Positions 21,911-32,441 of a stretch of 64,000 bases of DNA are shown piece after piece. Origin of the DNA: Batkoa obscura. Taxonomy: Eukaryota > Entomophthoromycota > Entomophthoromycetes > Entomophthorales > Batkoaceae. The position numbers and the translations under genes are program-made. The first letter of the stretch is position 1, and each line of letters starts with the position of its first letter. The notes beneath the pieces were generated by a model. It saw only the letters and a program-made list of their open reading frames with translations. It did not search any database and was not told where the DNA came from. The DNA is taken from contig JASVEC010000007.1 of NCBI GenBank assembly GCA_030770535.1, positions 1,550,001 through 1,614,000 on the forward strand. Reading direction: 5' to 3'.

Positions 21911-23101
21911 TTATTCAACTAAATTATAAGCTAATAAATTATTTGTATTTGAATTTAAACCTTTAAGTTGACCTTTTGTAGTAGCTTGAGTAATCTTATC
22001 ATACAATTGGAAAGGATCCGAATTTTCAATGCTTAAAAAGTAAGCCATAAGTCCAGCGACATGAGGGGAAGCCATGGAAGTACCCGAAATTGTATTAGTT
22101 TTACCATTGTTCCAAGTGGATAAAATATTCTCTCCAGGGGCAAATAAAGACACACATTTTCCCCAATTAGAAAAACTAGCTTTTAAATCTTGATTATTAC
22201 TAGCTCCAATTGATAGCACATACTCAGAGCTAGCAGGTGAATAATCACAAGCATTATTATTATCATTTCCTGCAGCAACTGCAAATGCTAATCCAGATTT
22301 AACCGCTGCTTCTACAGCTCTATTAATGGATTCAGAATATTCTCCACCTAAAGACATATTAGCTACAGATGTGTTCTTATTCTTTTTAGCATCTTTAGCA
22401 GCCCATTGAATTCCAGCAATGATATCCGAATACGCTCCGCTACCTTCAGCATTTAACACCTTAACCGCGACTAAAGTGGCTTTTTTTGCTACACCATATA
22501 ACCTGGATCCTACTGTACCAGCAACATGAGTACCATGACCATTATCATCTATATCATCCGAATCGGAAAATGTTTTTCCCCATCTTGCACGACCTTCAAA
22601 TTCAGGATGATTAATGTTAATTCCTGTGTCAATCACATACACATTTACATTACTACCACCATTATTATCAAATACATAATCATTAGATTTCTTTATTCTT
22701 TGTGAAAGTCTGCTAAGTCCCCAAGGCGCATTTAATTGACGTAATAAATCAATGCTCATAGTTTTATCTTCTTCAATCAGTTCTACTTCTCTCATGTTAC
22801 GAATCGATTTTATTGTGTTAGAGCTAAATTGTCCACAATACCCTTTAAAGTTGTCATGGTTATAGATGTATTTCAATTGTAATTCAGTATTATTTAGAGC
22901 TGATCTTGTGTTACTTTGTACTAGTGAGCGAACTTTAGTTAAATGAGCATTTAATATGTCCATATTCGATCGAGTATTCCCTTGCGTTGATATGGTTTCA
23001 TTTGGTTGAGCATCCTGTTGCTTTAATAATATTATATAATTGGTTGGGGTTGATGTTGCTATAGATGGTATTAAACAGATTAAATAAAGGAGGGATTTCA
23101 T
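21911..23101 (-). CDS. Secreted subtilisin-like serine protease (S8, proteinase K type)
   Basis: 396 aa, single exon. A signal peptide (MKSLLYLICLIPSIATS) is followed by an I9-type propeptide (about residues 20-105, starting NYIILLKQQD) and the peptidase S8 domain. The catalytic triad is visible: Asp in VYVIDTGI (about 156), His in NGHGTHVAGTVG (about 189) and Ser in SGTSMASPHVAG (about 343). The oxyanion Asn is in AVAAGNDNNN (about 276). Length and motif spacing match fungal proteinase K-like enzymes that degrade extracellular protein and insect cuticle. No truncation. Expected to be secreted and autoprocessed. Adjacent to another secreted-protein gene (CAP). Confidence 0.95.
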   Translation of the reverse strand: MKSLLYLICLIPSIATSTPTNYIILLKQQDAQPNETISTQGNTRSNMDILNAHLTKVRSLVQSNTRSALNNTELQLKYIYNHDNFKGYCGQFSSNTIKSIRNMREVELIEEDKTMSIDLLRQLNAPWGLSRLSQRIKKSNDYVFDNNGGSNVNVYVIDTGININHPEFEGRARWGKTFSDSDDIDDNGHGTHVAGTVGSRLYGVAKKATLVAVKVLNAEGSGAYSDIIAGIQWAAKDAKKNKNTSVANMSLGGEYSESINRAVEAAVKSGLAFAVAAGNDNNNACDYSPASSEYVLSIGASNNQDLKASFSNWGKCVSLFAPGENILSTWNNGKTNTISGTSMASPHVAGLMAYFLSIENSDPFQLYDKITQATTKGQLKGLNSNTNNLLAYNLVE

Positions 23102-23200
23102 TGTATTTGTTATTATTTATTATTTTTTTATATAGGATTTTAAAGATTTTTTATGTTTTTATATCTTTTTTTGATATAATAAGTCTAACTTTATTTACTT

Positions 23201-23299
23201 GAGGATGTATTTTTTTGTTTAAGAATTTTACTAACAATCTTTCCGCTCAAATAGCACTTAAAAAATGGAAAAAGTAATGAAACCAAAAAAAACATCCTC
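23201..23299 (+). mobile_element. 99-bp MITE family copy upstream of the subtilase
   Basis: Starts GAGGATGTATTTTTTTG and ends AAACATCCTC; flanks ACTT and ATTT are a near duplication. It lies 100 bp upstream of the subtilase start codon, so it could affect the promoter. Confidence 0.85.
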
Positions 23300-23551
23300 A
23301 TTTATTGAGTGTAAATTTCGAATTTTTCAATTATCTTAATTAGGTTAACTAGTAGCTGATAAAACTACAAAGTTTTATAAAAAATTGAAGTTTGAGATTT
23401 GAGTAACAGTAAAAAAGATACAAGTTTAAACTACTAAATAGAACATTATTAATTACTAAATGAATTCATATACTAACTAAATACTAAAAATAAAAATGAC
23501 TTCACATATTAAACGAATTAATTTATTCCATACAACTCATTCAACATTACT

Positions 23552-24445
23552 CTAAAAACTACTGGCTTTCCCAAACACTTGCGTCCAATAGAGGTGATTG
23601 ACTCCAGCCTCAAACTCATCATATTCCTTATTGATCATATTCCTATAATGTCCTGGGGAATGATACCAAGTTAGCACGACCTCCTTAACCGTCCTTTGAT
23701 TCCACGCTACATTTTCAGCCACTGCTCGCCATCGGTATCCAATCTTACTCACTCGATCACTTGGAGAAGATCCATCTGAGCCCACATGACTCATTTTATG
23801 ATGACGATACTGATCATCGCTATGCCTCTGGGCGCATTTGGTTAGTAAAGAATTATATTTTAATGGCCTTGCGTTCGCTTTTTTTCTTATTTGGTTGACA
23901 TAAACTAGCATTAAGCGATAGTCAAGTGGACCATTTGTGCTATTGTTTGCTGATGTGTTTGCTGATTGGTCTTCATCTTCCTTGTTATTTGCGGTATCGG
24001 TATTTGGCTTTGAACTTAGATATTCATTTTTTAATAGAAAATCATCATTATCATTTTTGTCACTTAGCTTGTTATATTCTATGTTATTATTGTTATAAGG
24101 GTTGTTATCATAGGGATTATTATTATAAGGATTATTATTAACATAAGGATTATTATTATTATAAGGATCATTATTAACATAAGGATTATTATTATTATAA
24201 GGATTATTATTAACATAAGGGTTATAAGGTCTATATGGATTATAAGAGCCATCTTTATTTGAGATAATTTGTTGGTACTTCTTTCCGTTCTTAATTACAG
24301 TATTTTTTATAAATACATTTGTGTCTTTAGAGTTTGGATCTAAGCCACTTATTACCGTTATTGGGGGTCCATCGTTTACCACTTTATTGACTATATTTAT
24401 CGAAGTTGTAAAATTTAGTAGAAATAAATAGCAGTAGACTTTCAT
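23552..24445 (-). CDS. Secreted CAP-domain (PR-1/SCP-like) protein with NPY-Asn repeats
   Basis: I start at Met 24445 because it gives a signal peptide (MKVYCYLFLLNFTTSINIV); an in-frame ATG upstream (24532) would bury it. The mature protein begins with a low-complexity repeat of NPY followed by VNN or NNN (about residues 65-125), then an Asp/Asn/Ser linker. The C-terminal CAP domain (about 175-297) shows LVYVNQIRKKANARPL, a His in CAQRHSDD, MSHVGSDG, AENVAWN and WYHSPGHYRNMI, i.e. the cavity His and Glu residues of the family. CAP proteins are secreted sterol/lipid-binding or virulence-linked proteins. The repeat arm may attach it to the wall (inference). Confidence 0.88.
   Translation of the reverse strand: MKVYCYLFLLNFTTSINIVNKVVNDGPPITVISGLDPNSKDTNVFIKNTVIKNGKKYQQIISNKDGSYNPYRPYNPYVNNNPYNNNNPYVNNDPYNNNNPYVNNNPYNNNPYDNNPYNNNNIEYNKLSDKNDNDDFLLKNEYLSSKPNTDTANNKEDEDQSANTSANNSTNGPLDYRLMLVYVNQIRKKANARPLKYNSLLTKCAQRHSDDQYRHHKMSHVGSDGSSPSDRVSKIGYRWRAVAENVAWNQRTVKEVVLTWYHSPGHYRNMINKEYDEFEAGVNHLYWTQVFGKASSF
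24076..24240 (-). repeat. In-frame minisatellite coding NPY(V/N)NN units
   Basis: Repeats of GGATTATTATTAACATAAGG-type units of about 18-33 bp with small variants. All keep the CAP gene frame. Copy number may vary between strains. Confidence 0.7.
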
Positions 24446-24999
24446 CTTTAGTTTAGTAGTACAAAATTGTTTAAAAAGATAGGATTTCTTTTTTGAGTGT
24501 AGTAAAATATTTATATTTGTAAAGTTCATCAAACTTCTCTTTGATTAAAACTAATCTTTTTAGTTGATCTTAAATTTTAAATGAATTTTTTTGTTGAAAC
24601 AATCTTGTTTTTAATGAGTTTAAATTTTTCTAAAATTTAAACCCTTTTTTAGTGAGTACACTATTTTTTTTAAAGTAGCCAATGTTAGGTCATTTTATAC
24701 TTATCCTTTTTAATAAAAAATCTAAAGGTTATTGGCTGCGACAGTAAATTATGCTTTATTTAAAATAATGTTGCTTTTGCTGCAAATATTATTATTATAG
24801 CAGCTGTATATCCATAACAAATAAGGTTTGCCCCCAAAAAAGCGTATGTGACTACTTAATAACTGTGATAGCATTGTAATTAAAACTTTCACATTGAAAG
24901 ATGCAACTAATTTTTAATTACTTTACTACCACAGATGAACATTGTTTACACAATTTCGAATCAAGATAAAATCATGGCAAGCTGAGTTTAAATACATTT

Positions 25000-25161
25000 A
25001 CAGCTGCTGCAACTCTATTACAACTTGATTTGCGATAGTTTTTAGAGCCAACTATTTGTTTGTTAGATTTTTAATACTTGATTTATTATTTTAGCATGAT
25101 TTTAGAAAATTTTGTTCTTAAATGAACAGTTAGTCGTTGCAATAGAGTTGCAGCAGCCGTA
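25000..25161. mobile_element. ACAGCTG-ended MITE family, best copy
   Basis: Left end ACAGCTGCTGCAACTCTATT and right end TTGCAATAGAGTTGCAGCAG are near-perfect inverted repeats. Size about 162 bp, non-coding. Other members are at 4979, 43121 and 48905. Superfamily unknown. Confidence 0.75.
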
Positions 25162-25168
25162 ACTTAAA

Positions 25169-25283
25169 TTAACCCTTTAGATATCGAGTTTTAGAAAAGC
25201 TGTGATCCAATTGGCATAGAATTGATTAAAAATTATGGTACAATCGAGCAGAATTTTTCGAAAAATTTGGTATCCAGAGTTAA
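25169..25283. mobile_element. Short TTAA-flanked MITE
   Basis: Starts TTAACCCTTTAGATATCG and ends GGTATCCAGAGTTAA. About 115 bp, related by its ends and the AGAATTTTTCGAAAAATTTGG segment to the elements at 136 and 49737. Confidence 0.55.
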
Positions 25284-25996
25284 CAAGTACATTAGTAGAA
25301 AATCATATCACTCAATAAAAGATCTATGTTTATTAGTACATCATTAAAACTGCTTCAGAATTAAAGTTTATCCAAATTTTATTACCTATAATATTTAGCC
25401 GCACTCCTCCAATTTTTTATTGTAAAACATTTTTTACAAGTTTATACTCAAAGTTAAAGCTTGTCATTGAAAGTGGTTTTAGGTCTGGGGTTTTATTCTA
25501 TTTAGTGGATGTGTAAGAAAAATTATTAAAATATAATAAAACTTTAAAAAACGTAATATTTAATTTAAAATTATAGCATTTTGTTATGTTATAAAATAAA
25601 CATTTAATAAAAGGGAGTTTATTAAAAATAAATACGTTTAAAAGTTTTGAATGTATTAAAATTATACTTAAGGATTTTAACGGTTTAATGACTCTTGTTT
25701 ATAACTTTTATCCCTGTTTTCTGGGGAAAGTACAAAATTTCATCTCGTTTTGTTACAAATATTGACTGTGAAGTTCTGTTTGTCGAAACTTAAATTTTTA
25801 TTTTTATTTTTATTTAGATATTAACAAATGCACAAACTCCCAAGTGTTTTATTTATGGTGGTAAGCATAAAGTGGTCATATATAAACTTACTGTACAAAC
25901 ATTGGGTATAAAGCTAATTATACTAAAATGAAATAGTTTACATGATTTATTGCGATATTATTCCATTGCACTCAAATCATCTTCACAAATAATATA

Positions 25997-26211
25997 GGGG
26001 TGTGTGCTTTTTTTGGCTTCATCACTTTTTCCATCTTTTAAGCACTATTTGAACGGAAAAATTGTTAGTAAAGTTCTTAAACACAAAAATACATCCCCAT
26101 ATTTTATATATATGGATGTATTTTTGTGTTTAAGAACTTTACTAACAATTTTTCCGTTCAAATAGTGCTTAAAAGATGGAAAAAGTGATGAAGCCAAAAA
26201 AGATACCCCCA
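25997..26211. mobile_element. Two 99-bp MITEs as a near-perfect palindrome
   Basis: The left copy (25997-26099, minus) and right copy (26114-26211, plus) are separated by about 14 bp. The arms share variants not seen in other copies (AAGAACTTTAC, TTTCCGTTCAAATAG), so one arose from the other or both from one event. The structure can fold as a ~98-bp-arm hairpin. Confidence 0.85.
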
Positions 26212-27049
26212 TATCATAACTATACTTGATTTTATAAAAAAAAAATTTCGGATAGAGTTATAAATGTGATATAATAGACTTTAAAATACCAATAATAATT
26301 AAGCTATATGAATACTGCCTTGTTACAAAGTAGTTTATAGTTTCATTTAAATTGTTAAACTTTACATTGATGCAAGTATACTATAATTATAATAAAATAT
26401 TGTAGCTAATTACAAATTAAATTAGCAAATCTTTCAAAAGATTTACAATCTCAAACTATTCTAAAGCTTTACCTACTTTTAATAAAACTAAAGACCACTT
26501 TAAAACATTTACAGTAAAAAGTCACGCTTTAGTTTTTTTTAAATCTTATTTTTAATTTTGCATAGTTTACTAATAGCTTATTAATAAAAATTAATTTAAG
26601 AATTTGATGTCATTTAAGCCTTTGATAAATTTGAACTCAGGGTTTATAAAATAATAATAGATTTTAATTATTTGCTCATAACTAAATCATTTGTGCGTGA
26701 AATAAAAATATTTAATTCCTCATGTATAAAATAATTTAAAAAGAAAATAGTTAAATAAAAACAATGTAAACTCAATAAAGTTTATTGACATAAACAAATT
26801 AATACTATTTAATATAATTTTTTTTACAACAGTAAGACCTAGAATTCTTTAACCAAAACCAATAATAACTGAACTGATTGACAGAAATAAGCCAATTTTT
26901 GTATCATATTGTTTAGCATTTTAATCAGTTCATAAATTTCACCTGTGCTTAAACGGATGAAACCACCTTATTGGCTAAATTAAAAAGGCATAAATAATAA
27001 TTTTAAAAAATAATATAAAAAGGCAATCGAATATCTTCAATTTCAATAA

Positions 27050-28552
27050 ATGATTAAAGATAAAAATAATAGTAGTGATTTGAGTGTTGCTTTAGACTCC
27101 AAGGAATTAAATATCAATGGATATTTAATATTCTCTTGTATTGTAGCTGCCTTGGCTGCTTTTAATTCTGGGTTCAACACTGGTGTAGCGAATATTCCAG
27201 AAGCTACAATTCGTAAATGTGGAGAAGTTACAGTAGAAAATGGTTTCCCGGATTGTTTACCAGCAAGTGATTTAGTATGGTAAGTACACAAATATATAAT
27301 ATTTTTTGTTGTTTCTAAAATGCAAATTAGGGGTGTCGTTATTGGATTATTTGCTTTAGGAGGAGGTTTTGGCGGTTTATCTGCTTCCAAATTATTATCT
27401 TGGTTAGGTAGACGTAACAGTTTATTATTAAACAATGTTTTCTTTATAGTTGGTGGGATATTATTGGGAACTGCTACTACATTGGCTCAAATGGGAGTGG
27501 GAAGATTTTTAGTTGGTGTTGGTAGTGGTATTGCTTCTGTAGGAGTATCTACTTATATTGGAGAAATTGCTACTAATAAATGTAGAGGTGCCATGGGTGC
27601 CGTATTACAATTTATGATGGTAGTTGGTATCTTATTCGCACAAGGCATCAGTATTCCATTAAACAGTTCGCCTGGATGGAGAGTGTTATTTGCCATTACT
27701 GCTGTTCCAGCTATTCTTCAGTTGATTTTATTTCCTATGTGCGTAGAAACCCCAAGATACCTTATATCTATTCGTAATATGGAAAAAGCAAAAGAAAATT
27801 TAGAAAAATTAAGACGTGGTTATAATATTGAAAATGAATTTAATGAAATTGTAGAAGGGCAATATAGTTCTCCAAAAGATGATACTAATGATCTACCATT
27901 AGATCAAAGCACTGATGTTAACCCATTTATGCAATTATTTAAAGACAAAGTATTATTTAGACATTTAACATGGGCAGTAGTTATTCATGCAGCTCAACAA
28001 TTCTCAGGTATAAATGGTGTTATATTTTATTCAACATCTATATTTGAAAAGACTTTTGGTTCCGAAAATGCACCTTACGTTACTTTGGGTGTAGCAGTCC
28101 TTAATTTGATTGTTACTATTCTCTCTGTCTTTTTAATTGATAGATTAGGTCGTAAATTTTTACTATTACTTAGTTTATTAGGAATGTGTATCTTCAGTAT
28201 TTTAATTGTAATTGGGTCAGTTTATCTTGTTGATATTTTAGTTGTTGCTAGTGTATTATTATTTGTTGCTTCATTTGCTATTGGGTTAGGGCCAATTCCA
28301 TGGTTAATAATATCAGAAATATTCCCAACCAAGCCATTAGCTGCAGCATCAGCTATTGCCATGGGAGTTAATTGGTTTTGTAATTTTGCTGTTGGGTTAC
28401 TTTTCCCAACAATATTATCTGGCTTAGGAGATTACACTTTTGTTATTTTTGCTGTTATAACATTCGCATCAGCAATATTTATATTTTCATTCATACCTGA
28501 AACTAAAGGACGTACAATTGAAGAGATCCTAGCTTCTTCATATGCCTCCTAA
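27050..28552 (+). CDS. MFS sugar (hexose-type) transporter, two exons
   Basis: Exons 27050-27279 and 27331-28552 give 483 aa. The 51-nt intron begins GTAAGT and ends AAATTAG, and splicing restores the W of DLVW with GVVIGLFALGGG. Sugar-porter signatures are complete: LSWLGRRNS between helices 2 and 3, RFLVGVGSGIASVGVSTYIG (helix 4), QQFSGINGVIFYS (helix 7), DRLGRKFLLL between 8 and 9, GPIPWLIISEIF (helix 10) and PETKGRTIEEI at the end. Twelve membrane helices are expected, plasma membrane, proton symport or facilitated uptake of hexoses. Substrate cannot be fixed. The start is the first ATG before helix 1. Confidence 0.95.
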
Positions 28553-29107
28553 GTTTTATTAATTGTAATTTTATCAAAATAAAGTCGAACTACTAATTGT
28601 TATATTGATTATTTTATTAAAGTTTATCTGAATATTATAATGTGCCATTGATAATGCTTAATAAAATGCTATTTAAGTACTTTTTTATACTTTTTTACTA
28701 GATAGATAATAACCTTATTTAAGCATCCCTGACTAAAGTCAAACAAAAACTTATTCACAAAAAAAAATCAGAAATAACCAGATAACAAATCAGGAAGAAA
28801 ACAGGCAGAGTTGGCCCATATTTGATTTTTCCAAGCAAGGCCACTCTATCAAATTCATGTTTAAACTCTTAGATAATAATTTGAAAGTATTCTTAAGTAA
28901 ATTTAAATTATAATAAAAATATTTTTTAATATATACAGCATCGGTTATGGGTTTTTTACCAAAGTAGTTTTTAAAATTTTGACATCTATATAATCTTACA
29001 TAGAACTTATTACATTATTACTTAATTTTCAAAATGTTTTTGCATACAAAACTTTCAGTAAATAACAGAATAAAATGTAATTAGTTATAATAAATTATTA
29101 TGATTTT
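28553..29107. other. Intergenic region between convergent genes, nothing recognised
   Basis: Holds the 3' ends of the sugar transporter (+) and the WSC gene (-). No repeat or frame recognised. Confidence 0.4.
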
Positions 29108-30189
29108 TTATTTAAGATTTAAATTTGAGTTCAATCTATTTAATGTTTTTTCTAATTCTATTTGTTTTCTAATAGATATTAAGTTCGAATCTAGCTGTTC
29201 CTCTGTTCCAAAGGACCGAACAGTAACGGGTAAACTAGCAGCTTTAGAGTGGGTAGGGATAAACTTGACATTGTTATACATTGGTTTGTTTTTGATTTCA
29301 CAAATCTTTCTACTAGATCTGTATCTGCTTATCACTCTACTAACAACTAACCCTAATACTGTTCCTAAAAACAAAAATAACAAACATAATAGCATGATTA
29401 GTAGGACATGGTTGTTACTAGCTTCATTGTTATTATAAGTGTCTGTGACCTGTGTATTATCCATCACATGTTTATTGGTTTCATCAGTGTTTATATAGCC
29501 TGATTATTATTATTAATTTCATACTTTATATAGTAAATTTGAATTACCTGTTGTGTATATGCTGGTAAAGTTGCTATACAATGCCAGTTAACTTCAATAC
29601 CAAAAATTATTAAAAATGAAGTACCTTCCACCACCACAATTTTGCTCCGTATCACCAGAACATTTAGTTTTACAATTATCTTCATCGGATTTGAAGGACT
29701 ATCAAATAAATGTTAATTTTTTTTTACAAAAAAAGATAAAGATGATAATACACTAGGAAGAAGAGTATTCCCACATCGACATTCTGAGCCGTTCATTAAG
29801 GCTGACCATGTAAAATTTAAGTATTGGCATAGTAAAACACAATGATTTACATTTAAGTGATCGGAGATATATGGGCTTGGTAAGTTTTTTTTCGTTAAGC
29901 CGTTGAAATACACTGGAGGTATCTTGTCATCTTCGATTTTTTTAGTGCTTATTCCACTCTCCTTGTCTCTCTCTAATACTATATTAGGATATTCGTAACA
30001 ACCTACAATTATGATTTAGTAAAGCTATTTCTAGTGTCTTTCTAGTTGCGATTCAAGCTATTTTGGGTTATGTGTATTTTAAATATAAAGATAATAATTA
30101 CCTTCATAGGTGCTATTCGCTATTGTTTTACTAATGACATAATTTAAGGAGAGTAAAGGTATTAAATAAAAGATATGTGAAAAGAGCAT
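29108..30189 (-). CDS. WSC-domain single-pass membrane protein, five exons
   Basis: My model: exons 30189-30102, 30002-29752, 29698-29625, 29561-29548 and 29499-29108, 272 aa. Introns are about 99, 53, 63 and 48 nt, GT-AG. A signal peptide (MLFSHIFYLIPLLSLNYV) precedes one WSC domain (about residues 30-140): GCYEYPN, LNVNHCVLLCQY, NGSECRCGN, then after splicing CKTKCSGD and CGGGSIYTT, giving the expected cysteine spacing. A short Asn/Thr linker, one helix (about 174-198) and an ~75-residue charged cytosolic tail follow. This is the plan of yeast Wsc1-type wall-stress sensors feeding the Pkc1 pathway. The 14-nt fourth exon is unusually small. Residues and frame support it, transcripts would prove it. 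Confidence 0.82.
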
Positions 30190-31427
30190 GGTATTAAAAG
30201 ATTAAAAAAATTAAGAATTAAAAACAAAAACAAAATAACAAAGATAAAAACACAACTTAAAGTTATCTACTATTGATGTTTGATGTTTGATGTTTGATTA
30301 TTATCATTATTCTATTATATGATGTTGATTTATAACCGTTGTTTGTTGAGTTTTAACCGAATCTTTATCAACTGCTATTTTAAGTAGCTTGGCATAACTT
30401 ATTATTAATAAAACAAAATGAACAATCTTTAGTTATTGTTTATAGTGCTGATATTATTAGTTAGATACATGTAACTATAACATAGCTTGATTGTATTTTA
30501 CACTATTTTTATTCCCTTTTTGTATTATTCATATTTAATACTAGGCAGGAAAAAATACGCCTTTTAGACTCAAAATTTCGGTTAAAGTCTTTTGCACTTC
30601 AAACTGCAGTGTATAATTTTTTTTTGGGTAGTTTACATTTTTTACTTTACCTCTTTAAAATTAATTTACTATGTCGTTAATTTTATATTACAATAAAAAT
30701 TATTAATGAGTTATTAATGAATTATTAATAAATTATTAACTAAAATAGTATTTATTATCATAAAGCTATGCTAAAAGCCTATTTATAATATTACTACTTG
30801 GAAATTTTTAAGAATTTTTTGTAGAAAACTTTGAAGAAGCCAGAAGCTCCCAAGTATTTTGTTGTTAGAGTAAATGAAATTTAAATGATCAACTGGTAGA
30901 TAAAGAGATACTGAACCTTTTAAGGATTTTATATTCAATAAGATAATTTCTACCCATATTATTTTTGAAGAGAATGCAATTTTGCATTTTAAATTTATTT
31001 AAAAATTATACTCACCATGTTCATTTTTAAAAGGGGTATATTGTAGTACTTTGCCTTTATGGGGAATTGTGTATTATTCTCATTTTCTTGTTTCCATTTT
31101 AAATAAGGATAAAAATAAATTTATTATTAGTACTTATATTAAATGTAGTAGATAATTAATAAGCTTAATACAAAAACAGCTTAAATTAATCAAGCATATA
31201 AAACATTATACCATAACGAATCAGTGATATAATATTTTATAAAACAAAAGATGAAGAAACCAGCTCTATTTAAATTCTATAGGAAATACTAAAAAATCCT
31301 GAACTTTAACTTTTAGTAAAGGGGGGAATTCTTAGCTCTTAAAGAACAAAAAAATTGATGACAGCAACTTGAAATCTTAAAAATAAAATTGGAGTAAAAA
31401 GAATAAAATAGTATTAAAGGATACCAG
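30190..31427. other. Divergent intergenic region
   Basis: Upstream of the WSC gene (-) and the Opy2-like gene (+). Contains three tandem TTGATGT heptamers near 30275-30298. No gene seen. Confidence 0.4.
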
Positions 31428-32042
31428 ATGCAATATAAAAATATAAAAAAATCATTTTTAATTTATTGTCTTCCTAATATGAAATTAAATTGGATTCGAC
31501 TAACTTTTACTTCCTTTTTATTCAGCAATGTCGAGTCTTCAATAAATACAAATCAGACCTGTATAAGATGTCCTCAAATAACTCAAGATAGCTGTAAAAA
31601 ATGCAAGATTGAAGAAACATGCGCTATAACACCCGGAGACTGTAACACATGTCCAATGACCCAATGCATATCAAGGCCAACACCTTATCAACAAAAAAAT
31701 GCTACCTTGATTATTATAATAAGTATATTAGGGTTCATACTGATGATTTTAATTGGAGTCATCATTCTATTGTATCGTCGTTTTAAAAAAAAGAAAGATA
31801 AAACCTATGAGACCAATTTAACTTATATATCGGAAAAAATTGAGCTGGCTCAAAGGGTGAAGCATATGTCTAGGTTACAAAGGGAACCTAAGCTTATCAG
31901 TGTGATCCCGTTCATTGAAGACCTTAATTTAAAGGATAGCTATAAGCTATCACTTAGCTCCTATTCATCAGGAGTTATGAATGAGTATGTTTTAAGACTT
32001 GGAGATAGGAGAAAAACACAAGAAGTTAGTACAAAAAAATAA
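31428..32042 (+). CDS. Opy2-like membrane anchor protein
   Basis: 204 aa from 31428, but the internal ATG at 31479 gives a cleaner signal peptide (MKLNWIRLTFTSFLF) and is probably the true start. The ectodomain holds the Opy2 cysteine cluster: CIRCPQ, CKKCKIEETC, DCNTCPMTQC (about residues 45-83), with the C-x2-C-P spacing of that family. One transmembrane helix follows (about 93-117), then RRFKKKKDK and a cytosolic tail of about 80 residues. Yeast Opy2 anchors Ste50/Ste11 at the plasma membrane in osmostress and filamentation signalling. The tail here is short and its partner-binding motifs are not recognisable. With the WSC gene next door, two surface signalling proteins sit in a divergent pair. 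Confidence 0.8.
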   Translation: MQYKNIKKSFLIYCLPNMKLNWIRLTFTSFLFSNVESSINTNQTCIRCPQITQDSCKKCKIEETCAITPGDCNTCPMTQCISRPTPYQQKNATLIIIISILGFILMILIGVIILLYRRFKKKKDKTYETNLTYISEKIELAQRVKHMSRLQREPKLISVIPFIEDLNLKDSYKLSLSSYSSGVMNEYVLRLGDRRKTQEVSTKK

Positions 32043-32441
32043 GTTATTACCAATTGAAACTATATTGTATTTTTTCTATAAAAGTTATGTTAATTAATTT
32101 TGAACTTGAAGCTTACCACAATAAATAATTTTTTTGGAATAGCTTATTTTTATTTTTATATTTCGAAACTTTATAAAATGATTAAGTTCATTTTAATATT
32201 GTTTTTTGATGCATTTACAATCAAACTAAAATACGCTCATGTATACTATATAAAAACTAATATATTAAAACCGATACTATAATTTTATAACAAAACACAA
32301 TAAGTCCCACTAACTAACAATGCACAATTTAATAAAAATAAAAATAAAAATAACTTATGATTGATATTTATTGATCATTTATATTATTTTAAAAAACCTT
32401 GATTATTATTCTTAAAGATAAAATGAGACAAAGGGAAAAGA
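32043..32441. other. Short intergenic region between convergent genes
   Basis: AT-rich, includes a run of AATAAAAATA repeats near 32330-32350. A 60-codon frame at 32100-32282 has no support. Confidence 0.4.

Larger units (their letters stand above)
24533..27049. other. Intergenic region carrying three kinds of MITE
   Basis: No gene seen. Contains the ACAGCTG-ended element (25000-25161), a TTAA element 8 bp beyond it (25169-25283) and a palindromic MITE pair (25997-26211). The rest is AT-rich. Confidence 0.45.

Noticed and set aside
23926-24141. 71-codon frame opposite the CAP gene
   Set aside because: Antisense to the repeat arm; its Cys/Tyr/Leu pattern follows from complementing NPY-Asn codons.
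20682-24532. Secreted-protein gene cluster for one pathway
   Set aside because: The genes are of different families and strands with no shared motif; neighbourhood alone does not show a pathway.
29100-29438. 112-codon plus-strand frame
   Set aside because: Shadow of the last exon of the WSC gene, which has a signal peptide, domain and helix in order.
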